Below, piece by piece: positions 48,801 through 58,500 of a stretch of 64,000 nucleotides of DNA. The number at the start of each line of letters is the position of its first letter. The stretch's first letter is position 1. Source of the DNA: Ereboglobus sp. (lineage in GTDB: Bacteria > Verrucomicrobiota > Verrucomicrobiia > Opitutales > Opitutaceae); NCBI GenBank assembly GCA_029974595.1, contig JARKRC010000063.1, forward strand, positions 85,944-149,943, written 5' to 3'. Made by a program: the position numbers and the translations under genes. The notes under the pieces are model-generated. The model was not told the origin of the DNA. It worked only from the letters and a program-made list of their open reading frames with translations, and searched no databases.

Positions 48801-49917
48801 GGGCGCCGAGGCGGACAATCTCGCGAATTTCGCGGACTCGCTGCCGCTTAATGTGGTGCGCGTGGATGGCGGCGGCGGAGATTTTGTCCAGTCCGGCCGC
48901 GTCACCTACGGCGTGAAGGATTATAATCTTGTGTACGATCCTTCGAACGGCACGAGCCATTGGAAGATATCGCTCGCATCTGAAATCCCCGCGATCATCG
49001 CAGTCGATGCGGCCATCATGCTTGCCAATCATGCGTCATTTGACGGCCTCTCCCAGCGCCTCGGCTCGATGGGACTGATCGACGGGTATGTGGGACGCCA
49101 GGGTTTTGATGTCTGGGCCAATGGCATCTACCGCCGCGACCGTTTTTCCGGCACCATTTACTCGGGAGCCAGGGCCGACACAAGCGGCATGCAGGCGGGC
49201 ATAGACTATACCGATGCCAACCGCACCTTCGCGCTCGGCGTGTTTATCGATCGCATTTCCTCCGACACCCGGATGCCCTATGCCACGGATACGGATTCGA
49301 CGACGGATGGTTTTGGCGCTTACATCACATACAGGCCCGAAAAATGGTATTTCAACCTCCTCATCCGTGTGAGCGAGGGGACGTACGAGGTGAACATCCC
49401 CCAGACGCCAACGGTTGAAACCGACACGGGCAGCGCGGGCATTTCCGTCGCCATCGGCCGCCATTACGAATTCGAGAACGGGATCACCCTGGTGCCGGAA
49501 ATCCAGGCCGCATGGACGCGCACGAATGTGGACAACACCAAGGACAGGATGCCCGTGGACGGCACCGGGATCAATTTCTACGGACGCGCATACCGCATCG
49601 ATCCCATCCAATCCACGACCGCGCGCGCCAGCCTGATGGCCAGCAAACTCTACAGAACCGGCAAAAAGTGGGAAATGCGCCCCTATGCGCGCATCGGATT
49701 CGCCTATGAATTCGACGGCGAGACCAACATGTCCGTGCAGACGATCGGCGAGCTGATCCGCTATAAAAACGAACTCGGCGGGGCCTGGGGCACGCTCAGT
49801 GCCGGCAGCTCGGTGCGCATGGGCGACCGGTGGGATCTGTGGGCCGATCTCGCGTGGAACTACGCCGGCAAGATCGACGGTTTCAGCGTCAACGTCGGCA
49901 GCAGCTATCGCTTCTGA
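42877..49917 (+). CDS. Giant autotransporter with Pmp-like and beta-strand repeats
   Basis: 2346 aa. The signal sequence is extended: about 35 polar residues precede the core QIGLLACALLPMLCGSAAA, a layout common in large autotransporters. Residues 135-370 carry at least six GGAI-type motifs (GGAIYLGGSG, GGAINLQNAG, GGAVKIMGT, GGAISITAGS, GGAILNRGT) alternating with FxxN (FYRN, FYYN, FFGN, FDNN), the signature of chlamydial polymorphic membrane proteins. From about 400 to 2020 the passenger has autotransporter-associated beta-strand repeats (GLVKTGEGTLQM, KLVKSGEGTLVF, KLHKEGAGTLTF). The last 300 residues or so form the translocator barrel and end GSSYRF. It is followed by a TonB receptor gene. 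A surface adhesin or glycan-binding role is inferred. Confidence 0.9.
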   Translation: MNYKKPKDAVSFHVTEICGRVFSGRATGVMASCRGNAAIQIGLLACALLPMLCGSAAAQEVVEVERNRFQSARSVVTGSYTINVWNGVTYTFEGAGLLGTDRGGALYANGGSVLLTIGPKDGGTGRTVFVGNRGRVGGAISVEGGARAFLTNVRFGALANLTSGNSTLSESGGAIYLGGSGTVSITNGEFYRNLSTREGNAGGFGGGIHLASSGVLIVRDSTFGSLSYSGTWNPYGGGDPFAAGFDRGTGNWAVSGDGGAINLQNAGARAEIYNTKFYYNVATRNTIGANGNGGAVKIMGTALIKDSVFFGNRTYMTPAATNDIGGGAISITAGSTVNLIDTDFDNNISSSYGGAILNRGTLNIVATRDMNYEGNYSGTSVAAAVGARGGFLFMRGENNAVANINIATGATLAIGSAAYAGADTIAASGTTAVLNIYSGTNGDAGTLVLHGNNTAFNAVMNVHGGRVLLGNASAALAGTTAASKISVKSGGVFGGWGTSRNVFVDNGGTIQIGLDGVFGATFGVSGTLAMANGSRFTGNGTLRNTVDDGGNPNSSIILGSAAGDWVTAEVQSGAQILVSASNAISGAGGLVKTGEGTLQMDAAANYSGGTRIEGGSIVLGAQGALGAGQLGVTGSSATLAFTTGRTFANAIDISGGLNISSQGNSTLSGAITGGGSLFKLGADDIILGNASAFTGTIGIRAGRLSGNINNTSAVLLYDTTYAGDLDRSGGRLLAGSGTITGALAVTGGKLSFDLRNSDGVAAYDSLSVGGAFSSGAGSVINLSNIGTSSTYTLVTAGNVGGLDTSHFIFTVDGHAQTNRTDARLYKDAALSTLSVAAGVRNLRMTWAGGDAGAPALWDAHAANWSETSGEKNFRDGDSVVFGAATSGSVTVASAGATVGDMLVDAGAGQAYTFAGGRITGTNALSDSDRHTAGADNSVYLGSGSTAAVTSKLVKSGEGTLVFANDGNHFAGGIELRSGTVAFSDGDQLGGAGINVTNNAALRVDANTALAANVSVAADKIATLDTQDNALEFSGSLASAASSKIAKTGSGDLWINAVNHSGHHGATEVREGRLLLGAGANLGDGAVTVLQGAVFGGHGTARNVTLLGGAALQVGAPEALVAEQLNITAALTLNAGAQLNFSILSGNANPLGSVNSSLNAGSVNIAGGASSAVTIDLDKLVNGVYNLGNVSALAGAKITYFGQDLGERQKITYESTAASGTLLIKIDMPDNEVMQWTGAIDGSWNINTRNWRIAASGSSYSFGDGDKLVFDGVADAAHPENRAITIAGRRMTLSDMVVTGTADYTFLGGAEIITDAASATPNISGSAQGKLHKEGAGTLTFENAANQFNGGIEVTGGAVAFTKAAQLNTNGAGIMLDSGTLRAAGDFIVLSEAINIGAGKSGAFDTAGYAVRYTGTFAAAASGTFVKTGSGAFEMLGDNSAYGGSIQVAGGELLLRNDAFALTRLGGAINVDDGGVFGGQGEVTGTVTVGRGGMLRIGAPVTGSEQLTVADLRMGDGSGILGGGVLAGNMTIGFAAGDLVTLANVISKPVTITATTAGDGTLVKAGAGLLTLSGTAPLGHSQTRIEGGIVYIRDIDPSAISSVVHAFDLAGGWLDLADVRDFGDVPYDQWANLTFTGSAGGVIGYGDEIRLGAGDVGFEIGGSGTGRGVFVVVDAGTGTATLSGSSNYVGYTRVDSGVLSVSHDNNLGNTDAAIADPRDVILNGGALLVTGNLTTTRRIELRESGTVFVNGGISTSWTDVSGTGAFTKDGDGTLILSRGIEGESYHTGAKTVNGGVLQGRANVLNGVIVNNATVALNAESDDTKTGVFTGTIIGGAFSKVGDGTADIAQSAVFSNIKAFNVDEGVLTSTGGPLTLAASTAVNVGNRGEFWFPKGGSLTAPLVTNVGMIRVGFGAGSLNPIETLTINGNYHGGDAQTPGNLMLGLGKAVNGQVLEADIFHVKGVASGTTFVSFTQPQGAEADNLANFADSLPLNVVRVDGGGGDFVQSGRVTYGVKDYNLVYDPSNGTSHWKISLASEIPAIIAVDAAIMLANHASFDGLSQRLGSMGLIDGYVGRQGFDVWANGIYRRDRFSGTIYSGARADTSGMQAGIDYTDANRTFALGVFIDRISSDTRMPYATDTDSTTDGFGAYITYRPEKWYFNLLIRVSEGTYEVNIPQTPTVETDTGSAGISVAIGRHYEFENGITLVPEIQAAWTRTNVDNTKDRMPVDGTGINFYGRAYRIDPIQSTTARASLMASKLYRTGKKWEMRPYARIGFAYEFDGETNMSVQTIGELIRYKNELGGAWGTLSAGSSVRMGDRWDLWADLAWNYAGKIDGFSVNVGSSYRF

Positions 49918-49973
49918 TCATCCGCAAACGCCATTCCTTTTATAATAAAACCCTGAACTCCGGAGCTCATTTT

Positions 49974-52454
49974 ATGAAAAAAACAATGCACAATATATTC
50001 GGCGCGGGACTTGCAGGCTCGCTGCTGCTGATTGCAGGCGCCGGCGGTCTTTACGCTCAAGCGATGACGGATTCCCCGATGGATGCCGCCGCGACTGCGC
50101 CGGCGCCCGTTGCGACGCCGTCCGCGGTGCAGGAGAGGGGGAGCGACGAAGCGGAGGATGTGGTGCTATTGGATACATTTCACGTCAGGACCAGCAAGGA
50201 GCGCTCCTATCTTGGTTCTGAAACGACGGCGGGCACGCGCATTGTCGCCGACATTATCGAGGTGCCGTTTTCCATCCAGACATTGTCCAAGGATTTCATG
50301 GACGATTTCCAGCTCTTCAGCATTGACGAGCAGGCGGCGTACATCGGCGGCATGGCGCCCGGTGATCCGGCGACGGGCATAGGCGGCTCCACGCTGCGCG
50401 GTTATTCCGTGCCGTATTTCCGAAACGGCTTCCGGCGGACCCAGCAGCCGGAATCGAACAGCATCCGCCAGATGGAAGTCGTGCGCGGGCCGCAATCGGC
50501 GCTGTTCGGCCGCGCCGCGCCCGGCGGTGTCGTCAATTTTCTTTCCAAGAAACCGCAGACGAAGTTCAAAACCGGCGCCACCGCGATTTACGGTTCCTAT
50601 GATTACCAGAGGGCAAGCGCCTATGTGACAGGCCCGCTCGTTCGCGGGAAATTATATTATCGTATCGACGCCGAGTATTATGATTTCGAGAGAAACTCGG
50701 ATTTTTATTTTGACAGGACTGTGAATTATTCCGGCGGGATTACATACAAAATAAGCCAGGACACATCGGTCTCCATCGAGTTCGAGCACACGGACAAGCT
50801 GATGAATGACTATGTCGCCGCCGTCACTTATATAGATCGAAGCGGGGCCGATCTGATACGCATTCCCATCTATTTGTATCCTGACGAGCAGGTCGCCGAG
50901 CGGCTTATGAAGTTCAACGCCAACGGCTCCGAGCGCCGCAACAGCCGCGAGGTGGATTCATATTACGTGCAACTGGAGCATCGTTTTGCGCCCGACGTGA
51001 ATATGCGCGTCAATTTTGGCTATTCGAAGCGCAACTACTGGCGGCATTCCCTGTCCGAGCTCACGACCTGGGATCCGCAGCAAAACATCTGGGGCGTCCA
51101 AAGCGGCGATCCCACGCAGAAAGGCTATCGCTCTAGCGCCGTCCATTATGAATACGATTACGATGAGTACGGCGTCCAGATCGACTTCACAAAAAACTGG
51201 AGGACGGCGATCAAGCAGCAATCGCTCCTGACTTTCGATTATTTCCGGCACAAACAAAGTCAGATGGAGTGGGAGTTGAAGGACGATTCGACCGGAGCCG
51301 CGCTCAAGAACGCCATCATGGCGATGGGATTGACGGAAGCGGAGTATAATACGATTTGGCGCACGCCCGATCCCTTCAATCTTGATCCCCGGTATTCGCT
51401 AACGCCCTCCTTCAGCGCGCCCGGCTGGGTGCCGCGCGCGGGCAGCACCATTCAGGAGAGCATGTATACCGGCATTTTTGATTCGGACCTGCTCACTTAC
51501 GGGGCGCTGCTGAACCATTCGATGTCATTGCTGGATGACAAAATGTATCTGATCGGGACCATTCGTCAGGATTTTTCGGAGATCAAGCGGCAGTATCCTT
51601 TGAGTCCGCTCAAGGCGATGCGTGATGCCACCGGCAATGTGCGGGCGATGTCTTACAGCGCGGGCGTTTCCTACGCTTTGTTGGACAAGCGCGTGGTGGC
51701 CTTTGTCAGTTATGGGAAGTCCTTTGATCCCAATCCGACGGTCGATCCGAACGTCGGAGAAGTTTATGGAAACTTGAGGGCGAAGGGTGTCGATGGCGGC
51801 ATCAAGGGAATCCTGCGCGGCGCCAGGAATAGCGTGTTTCGTTATACTGTTTCGCTTTATAAAATCACCCAGGAAAACGAAACCGTCCGCAATCCGGAGT
51901 CGGAAAACAATCCCAACGACAAATCGATTCCCTACTATATCGACGGCGGCTCGACCGAGGGCAAGGGGCTCTCCATCGAAGCCGGCGGCGACAACCTCCT
52001 CCTGCGCGGCCTGAGCATCACGGGCAATGCTTCATGGATCGGGAAGGACTATGTGAAATTTCCCGGACGCGACGATCCTTCAAAACCCAATTATGTTATC
52101 GGCACCCGCGCTCTCAACATACCTGCGAGGACGCTGGGCGTGGCGCTGTCCTACCGGCCCCAGTTCAAGTGGGTGCGCGGGTTCAACTTTGGCGTCAGTT
52201 ACACTTATGCCACGGAACGTGTTCGCACCCTGTATACTGAAAAGACATCAAGCGCCATGGCGAGCGCCACGCGTTACACGCCGCCTCAGGAAACATGGAA
52301 CATGTTCGCCGGCTACAGCCGCACGTTTAAGAAAAAATACAACCTGTCGATGACCATCAATGTATTGAATGTGTTCGACGACATGAGAATCACCCCGAGC
52401 TCCTACTGGCCCAATGGCCGCGAGATCAGGGGCACGGTGCGATTCGAATTTTAA
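49974..52454 (+). CDS. TonB-dependent receptor (siderophore-receptor-like)
   Basis: 826 aa from ATG 49974, which begins a signal peptide (core AGLAGSLLLIAGAGGLYA); the frame extends upstream into the autotransporter gene but is not native. The plug (about 65-210) has RTSKERSYLGSETTAGTRI, EVPFSIQTLSKDFMDDF, TLRGYSVPYFRNGFRR, and QMEVVRGPQSALFGRAAPGG. The barrel runs to the end, finishing GTVRFEF with terminal Phe. The plug pattern is that of TIGR01783-type receptors named for siderophores, but the same type also imports other ligands. Position 56 bases after an autotransporter and before a multidomain glycan-type protein makes an oligosaccharide ligand at least as likely as an iron chelate. 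No siderophore or ferric-uptake gene is in view. Confidence 0.9.
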   Translation: MKKTMHNIFGAGLAGSLLLIAGAGGLYAQAMTDSPMDAAATAPAPVATPSAVQERGSDEAEDVVLLDTFHVRTSKERSYLGSETTAGTRIVADIIEVPFSIQTLSKDFMDDFQLFSIDEQAAYIGGMAPGDPATGIGGSTLRGYSVPYFRNGFRRTQQPESNSIRQMEVVRGPQSALFGRAAPGGVVNFLSKKPQTKFKTGATAIYGSYDYQRASAYVTGPLVRGKLYYRIDAEYYDFERNSDFYFDRTVNYSGGITYKISQDTSVSIEFEHTDKLMNDYVAAVTYIDRSGADLIRIPIYLYPDEQVAERLMKFNANGSERRNSREVDSYYVQLEHRFAPDVNMRVNFGYSKRNYWRHSLSELTTWDPQQNIWGVQSGDPTQKGYRSSAVHYEYDYDEYGVQIDFTKNWRTAIKQQSLLTFDYFRHKQSQMEWELKDDSTGAALKNAIMAMGLTEAEYNTIWRTPDPFNLDPRYSLTPSFSAPGWVPRAGSTIQESMYTGIFDSDLLTYGALLNHSMSLLDDKMYLIGTIRQDFSEIKRQYPLSPLKAMRDATGNVRAMSYSAGVSYALLDKRVVAFVSYGKSFDPNPTVDPNVGEVYGNLRAKGVDGGIKGILRGARNSVFRYTVSLYKITQENETVRNPESENNPNDKSIPYYIDGGSTEGKGLSIEAGGDNLLLRGLSITGNASWIGKDYVKFPGRDDPSKPNYVIGTRALNIPARTLGVALSYRPQFKWVRGFNFGVSYTYATERVRTLYTEKTSSAMASATRYTPPQETWNMFAGYSRTFKKKYNLSMTINVLNVFDDMRITPSSYWPNGREIRGTVRFEF

Positions 52455-52486
52455 TGCGCCGATCCACTTTCACCTTCACCCGCGAA

Positions 52487-52497
52487 TCAACGTTTGA
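52487..52497. promoter_or_regulatory. Weak operator-like palindrome TCAA-CGT-TTGA
   Basis: TCAACGTTTGA shares the TCAA-N3-TTGA core of the motif family but lacks the outer G and C. It lies 69 bases before the start of the 3765-aa protein. Listed because spacing and position agree with the other sites. Confidence 0.25.
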
Positions 52498-52566
52498 ACA
52501 GCAACAATCTTTAAGCCTGCCGGCATCAGCCAGGCCTTTGCCATAAAATCATAAAACCTCGGCCCC

Positions 52567-55500
52567 ATGAAAGCACACACAACCTTTGATCCCATGCGTC
52601 TCATGACTTTTCGAAATTTTTTTCCGATGTCGTTTTTGCTCGTCTCCCTGCTGGTCTTTGCTGCGGGGATTCCGTCCCCGGTTCGCGCGCAAACCGTCAA
52701 CGCCAAGGTGATGGTTGATTTTAACGGCTACGTTCCCGGCGCCATTTACAGCGGGCCTTCTTCCACCCAGCCGCTGGGCATCGACGTGGGTTTTGCGGCG
52801 ACCGCCGATCATTGGGAAGGAGCCACGAATCCGGTGCAGGTGGTGACCGGATCGCTCGCGCTCGATTATCCGACGAACTACGCGATTGTGCAGCAGACCG
52901 GCTCGTCGTCCATGGTGGCGCGTATCACATTCAGCACTCCCGCCACCGCCCTCCGCCAGCAGTATCGCACTCTGGCCGAGCCCATGGTCGGCACGATTTG
53001 GGGCAGTTTTCTCATGCGCCAGAGCAAAACGGAGAGCGAGGGCGCCTCGGTTTATCAAATGACCGGCCTCACTTTTAACATAGGCACCAATACGGTTGAT
53101 ATCGGGACGGCGGCTGCGGGCAACAAACGGCGCATTTTTGCGATTGGCTCCACGCTGGCCATCAGCAGCAACAGCGGAACAATCACCGGAGCTCCGACAG
53201 TGGAGGTGCCCGATCAGTACGCCGCAAATGAAACCGCGCTGACGCTGTTCCGCTACAACACCAGCACCAAGCAGCTCGATGTATGGGTGGATCCCTCGCT
53301 TCCCTCGCATCCGGTGCAGCTTTCGACGGTCTCCGCCGCGTGGTCGGGCACTTGCGACCTGCTCGGCACGGGATCGCTGTCGATACTGGGCATCGGCGGC
53401 AATTATTATGTCGATGGCGGCAAGAGCGGTGATCTCGACGCGATCCGGCTCGACAATACGGGCGACGCTTATTTCGCCGTCACTGGCATCAGCAAATTCG
53501 CGCCGGTCGATCTGGTGACCGCGCCGGTCGTCGCGGATTTTAACAATTGCAACCTCGGCAGCCTGAACGGGCAGGGCGGAGGCGCCGGGTTTGCCGCGAG
53601 CGGTTCATGGGCTGCGGGAACGAGCGTCTTGGTCGTCATTGCCGAGGATTTGGTACCACCGGCCTCAACCCGTTACGCGGTCACGCAACCGTCGGTAAAT
53701 CCGCGCAGTGTGCAGGCGGGAAACGTATCGGCTCTCTATATCCGGCAGCAGCACCGCGCCCTGGAAACACCGCTTTCCGGATCTGTTTGGGGCAGTTTTC
53801 TGGTTCGCAATGCAAACGCCGTCCAAAAGACCGGAATCACATTCAACCTTGTGGCCGGAAGCGGAAGCTTGGACGCCGCCGCCAACCAGGTGCGCTGGCT
53901 TTATGCGAACGGCACGTCGCTGGAATTGCGCTCGAACACGGCGAATGCGAGCGGCCCCGTGGAAAACATCCCGAACGTGTTTGCGCTGAATGAAACCGCC
54001 CTCGTGTTGTTCAATTATGACACCGCGGCAAAACGCATCAGGGTCTGGGTGAATCCGGTGCTCCCCGACAGCGCCGCCGGGCTTTCCTCGCTTGCGCCGG
54101 TTTATGACAGCGGCGCCGTGGAGTTCGATCTCTTCGGAGGCTCGAACCAGCTCAGCACGATCGGCGTCATGGGCAATACGCCGCCTGAGACGGCGTACAA
54201 AAGCGGTGTTCTCGATGCCCTGAGGCTGGCTTCCGGGGCGAACGGCTATTACGCGGTCACCGGTCTGCCGGTGCCGCCGGAGATTCTCGCATCGCCGGAA
54301 ACACAATCGATTCTGGAGGGCGGAACCGCGTCGTTCACTGTCAGCGCGACGGGAAACTGGGGCTTGTCGTATCAATGGTTGCGTGCCGGCACGGCGCTCC
54401 CGCTCGCGACGGGCGGCACGCTGACAATCACAAACGCGCAGGCGTCGGACGCCGGCGAATACCGCGTGGTCGTGATCAACAGCGGCGGCATCGGCATGGC
54501 GGTTTCCGCGCCGGCAAATCTAATCGTCGGCCAGGCCGTTCCGCTGGAAATCCTGAGCGGCCCCACGATCCAGCCTTCCTCAACAGTGGCATCGGGCACG
54601 ACGGTTTCGATGGTGGTGACGGGCACCGGCACCGAGCCCTTGTCCTATCAATGGCTCAAAAGCGGCTCCAACATTGCGGGAGCCACGTCCGGCACTTATA
54701 CAATCGGTTCGGTGGCGGTCGCTCATGCCGGCGATTATTCGGCGCGGTTGAGCGATGGCACCGGCACATCCGTGTATTCGGGCACCGTCACGCTCACTGT
54801 GCTTGGCCCGCCGGTGATCACCGCGCAGCCCCAGTCGCGGACGGCATACAAAGGCGAAAGCGCCACCTTTACAGTGAGCGCCACCTGCGCAAGTCCAATG
54901 ACCTATCAATGGTATCATGGCGGCACAGCCATTGCCGGCGCCACGGACGCATCGTATATAATTCCGAGCGTCGACAGCGCCGATGCCGGCGCGTATCGTG
55001 CCAGGGTATATAATGCGGATTATACAACTTATTATGTGGATTCCTCGAACGCGACGCTGACGGTGAAATTTGTGGACGTTGGAAGCGCGCCCGTAAACGC
55101 GGATTTCAACGACTGCAACGCCCCTGCGAATGGACGCCTCGACAATGCGGCCAATGACAACACCGGTGTTGGTTTTTCGAATATCAAATGGGAAGGCAAT
55201 TCCGGCGTTCCTTGCATAGCGTATGAGGACTTGGTTGCGCCTGCGTTCACGCGCTATGCGATCGCACAGGCGGGCAATCCGCGCAGTGTGTGGGGCAACA
55301 ACAGCGGCGCCAACATCATCCGGCAGGGATACCGCACGCTGACGTCGCCGTTGTCCGGAACGGTTTGGGGCAGCTTTCTGGTAAACAACGGCAACGCGAC
55401 CCACATGACCGGCGTCACCTTCAATCTCGTGGGCGGGGCCAATGGCGTCATCAGTGAAACCGCCAACAACACCCGCTGGTTATATGCCCGGGGCACTTCC

Positions 55501-58500
55501 CTGGTTGTGCGTTCGAACACGGGGGCGGAGGCTGCCAATGTCCCCGGTGTGTTCACCTTCGGCCAGACCGCGCTGGTACTGTTCTCCTACGACACCGCGG
55601 CCAAGAAACTCAATGTGTGGGTAAACCCGGTGCTCACCGATACGACGGAAGGCATGGACTCCGTCGCTCCCACCTACACCAGCGGCGCCACGCCGCTCGA
55701 GCTCTTTGGCACGGAATTTCCAAATGGCGCGCTGGGCCGGATCGGCGTGATGATTTCCGCCGGCCAGACCTCCCCGACCAATGCCGGCAAAATCGATGCG
55801 ATCCACCTCAGCTCCGGAGCGAATGGCTACTACGACGTTGTCGGTTTCCCCAAGCGCCCCATCATTCTTACTCAGCCTGCGTCGCAAGTGATCGATTATG
55901 GCCAGCCCGCCGCCTTCACTGTTTCCGCCACCGGGGTGGGCGAGCTCGCCTACCAATGGCGGCACAGCGGCACCGACATACCTGCGGCCACCGGCACGAC
56001 GTTCAGCATTGCCAGCGCGCAACCGCTCGACAGGGGGCACTATGACGTGGTTGTTTCGCATCGCTATGGAGCGGGCTCCGTGACCTCGAACACGGTTTCC
56101 CTCCTGTTCAGGGATGAGGTCGTTCCGCTCTCCGTCACTTCGCTCCAGTTGATTCCTTCCTCGACCGTGCACACGGGCACGGCGGTCTCCATGATCGCCA
56201 CCGGCACCGGCACCGATCCGATTACGTATCAATGGTTGAAAAACGGCACGACCATTTCCGGCGCGACATCGGGCACCTACACCATCGATCCCGTCAGCCC
56301 GGCCGACACCGCAGCCTATTCCGTGAGGCTCAACGACCTCGCGGGCGTTCCAGTCGTTTCGGGCACGCTTTCGCTCTCGGTGCTGGGTCCGCCGATCATC
56401 CTGACGCAGCCCGTCAGCCAGACGGTCATGGGTTCCAGCAGCGTGTCCTTCTCCGTATCGGCGACGTGCGTCAGTCCGATGGCATATCAATGGTATCTCG
56501 ATTCGGTCGAAATCCCGGGCGCAACCGCCGCGACCTACGGCATCCCGCGTGCGCAGATGCGTGACGCCGGCGACTATTCGGTAAAAGTGTCCGATGCCGA
56601 TTATCCGCAATACTACACATTCTCCTCCACCGCCGCGCTCACCGTGATTCCGGTGGACACGCGCCAGGCTGCGGTAATCGCCGATTTTAATGATTACCCC
56701 AATGTGAATACCGACATCAAACTCGTCGAAAACACCGGCTCCGGATTCTCCGAGACGAAATGGGGCACGCAAACCGGCGCCATCCAAACCATCGCCGGCG
56801 ACCTCGTTCCGCCGTCCGCCACGCGCTACGGAATCCGCCAGCCCGTGGATGCCCCCAATGCGCCGCGCAGCGTTTACCTCAACAACACCGGCGCGATGAT
56901 GCGGACGCAGGAACGCTCGCTCGCCACGCCGCTTTCCGGCGTGGTGTGGGGCAGCTTCCTCGTCAACAACAGCAATGCCGAGCACCGCAGCGGCGTGACC
57001 TTCAATCTCAACCAGACCGCCGGCACGATCAGTGATACGAGCGGCCCGTTCATGCGCTGGATACACGCCAAGGGCACTTCGCTCGTCATCTATTCCAGCG
57101 GCACGAATGCCACCGCTACGACGGCGAAGGACACGGTGACGATTCCCGGCGCGTTTATTCTCGGCCAGCCCGCGCTCGTCGTCTTTTCCTACGACACCGC
57201 CGCGCAAAAACTCAATGTGTGGGTCGATCCCGCGCTCACTGACAAAGCCGGGGATTTCGCTTCGGTGCGGCCCGCCTACACGAGCGGCGACACACCATTC
57301 GATCTTTTTGGCGAGAGCAGGACGCTCTCCCGCATCGGCGTCGTGATCGGCACGATCAACGGAACATCCCCCGGCAATTCGCCCGTGTTCGACTCGCTCC
57401 GGCTCAGTTCCGGCGCAAACGGCTACTACGATGTCACCGGCATCTCCGTCCCGCCGACGATTCTCACACAACCCGCGCCCAAGACCGCGGTGAGCCGCGG
57501 CGCGAACGCCACGCTGACTGTTTCGGCAACGGGTGTCGGGCCGCTTCTGTATCAGTGGACATTCTGGGGCACCGCTATCCCCGGCGCGAACGCCGCGTCG
57601 CTTGCGATCTCCAATGTTCAGGCCGGAAATGTCGGCGAATACCAGGTCATCGTCACCAACGACGGCGGCCCCGGCTCGGTGGCATCCGACAAAGCCGTGC
57701 TGCTTGTCAGCGAGGATGTCGTTCCGCTCGCGATCACGCAGCAACCCTCGCTCACGCCGTCCACCGTTGTTGACGGCACGCCGGTGTCGCTTTCCGTGAC
57801 GGCGGTCGGCACGCCTCCGATCAAGTATCAATGGCGCAAAAACGGCGTCGCCATCGAAGGCGCGACGGGCGGCGCGTTTGAGCTTGCGTCCGCGCGCGTG
57901 GAGGACAGCGGCGATTACGATGTTGTCATCACCGACCTGGCCCTCGGCAAAGTCACATCGGCCGTTGTCCCGCTGCGCGTCCAGATTCCGCCGTCGATCA
58001 TCACCCAGCCGCAAAATGCCACGAGTTATGAAGGCGGCCCCGCGACCTTTGTCGTCGAGGCGCTCGGCACCGACATCACGTATCAATGGAAGCGCAATGG
58101 AACTCCGGTTGCCGGCGGCACGAACGCGACGCTCGCGTTGAACAATCTCACCGCCGCGGACAACGGCGCGACCTACATGGTCGTCGTTGCCAACAGCGTC
58201 GGCTCCGTGGACTCCGCATCCGCCGCGCTCACACTCAAAGGCTCGACCAAGCCGCCGCAGTCCGGTTCGGCCGTCTCCACCGGCGACGCGACCATCGAAA
58301 ACGGCTCGAACTCCACGACGAATTTGAACGGTTCCGGCCTGATCGTCGCCGCTTCCGGCACGACGGACGGCGCGCGCAAGAGCTATCTCTCGTTTGATCT
58401 GCCGCTCGCCGTCGAATCCGAGGACGCCGCAAGCGCATCCCTCGCGCTCACGCTTGGCAACGCCCCGTTTATCGCGACCGGCACGGCCGCGATGCCTCCG

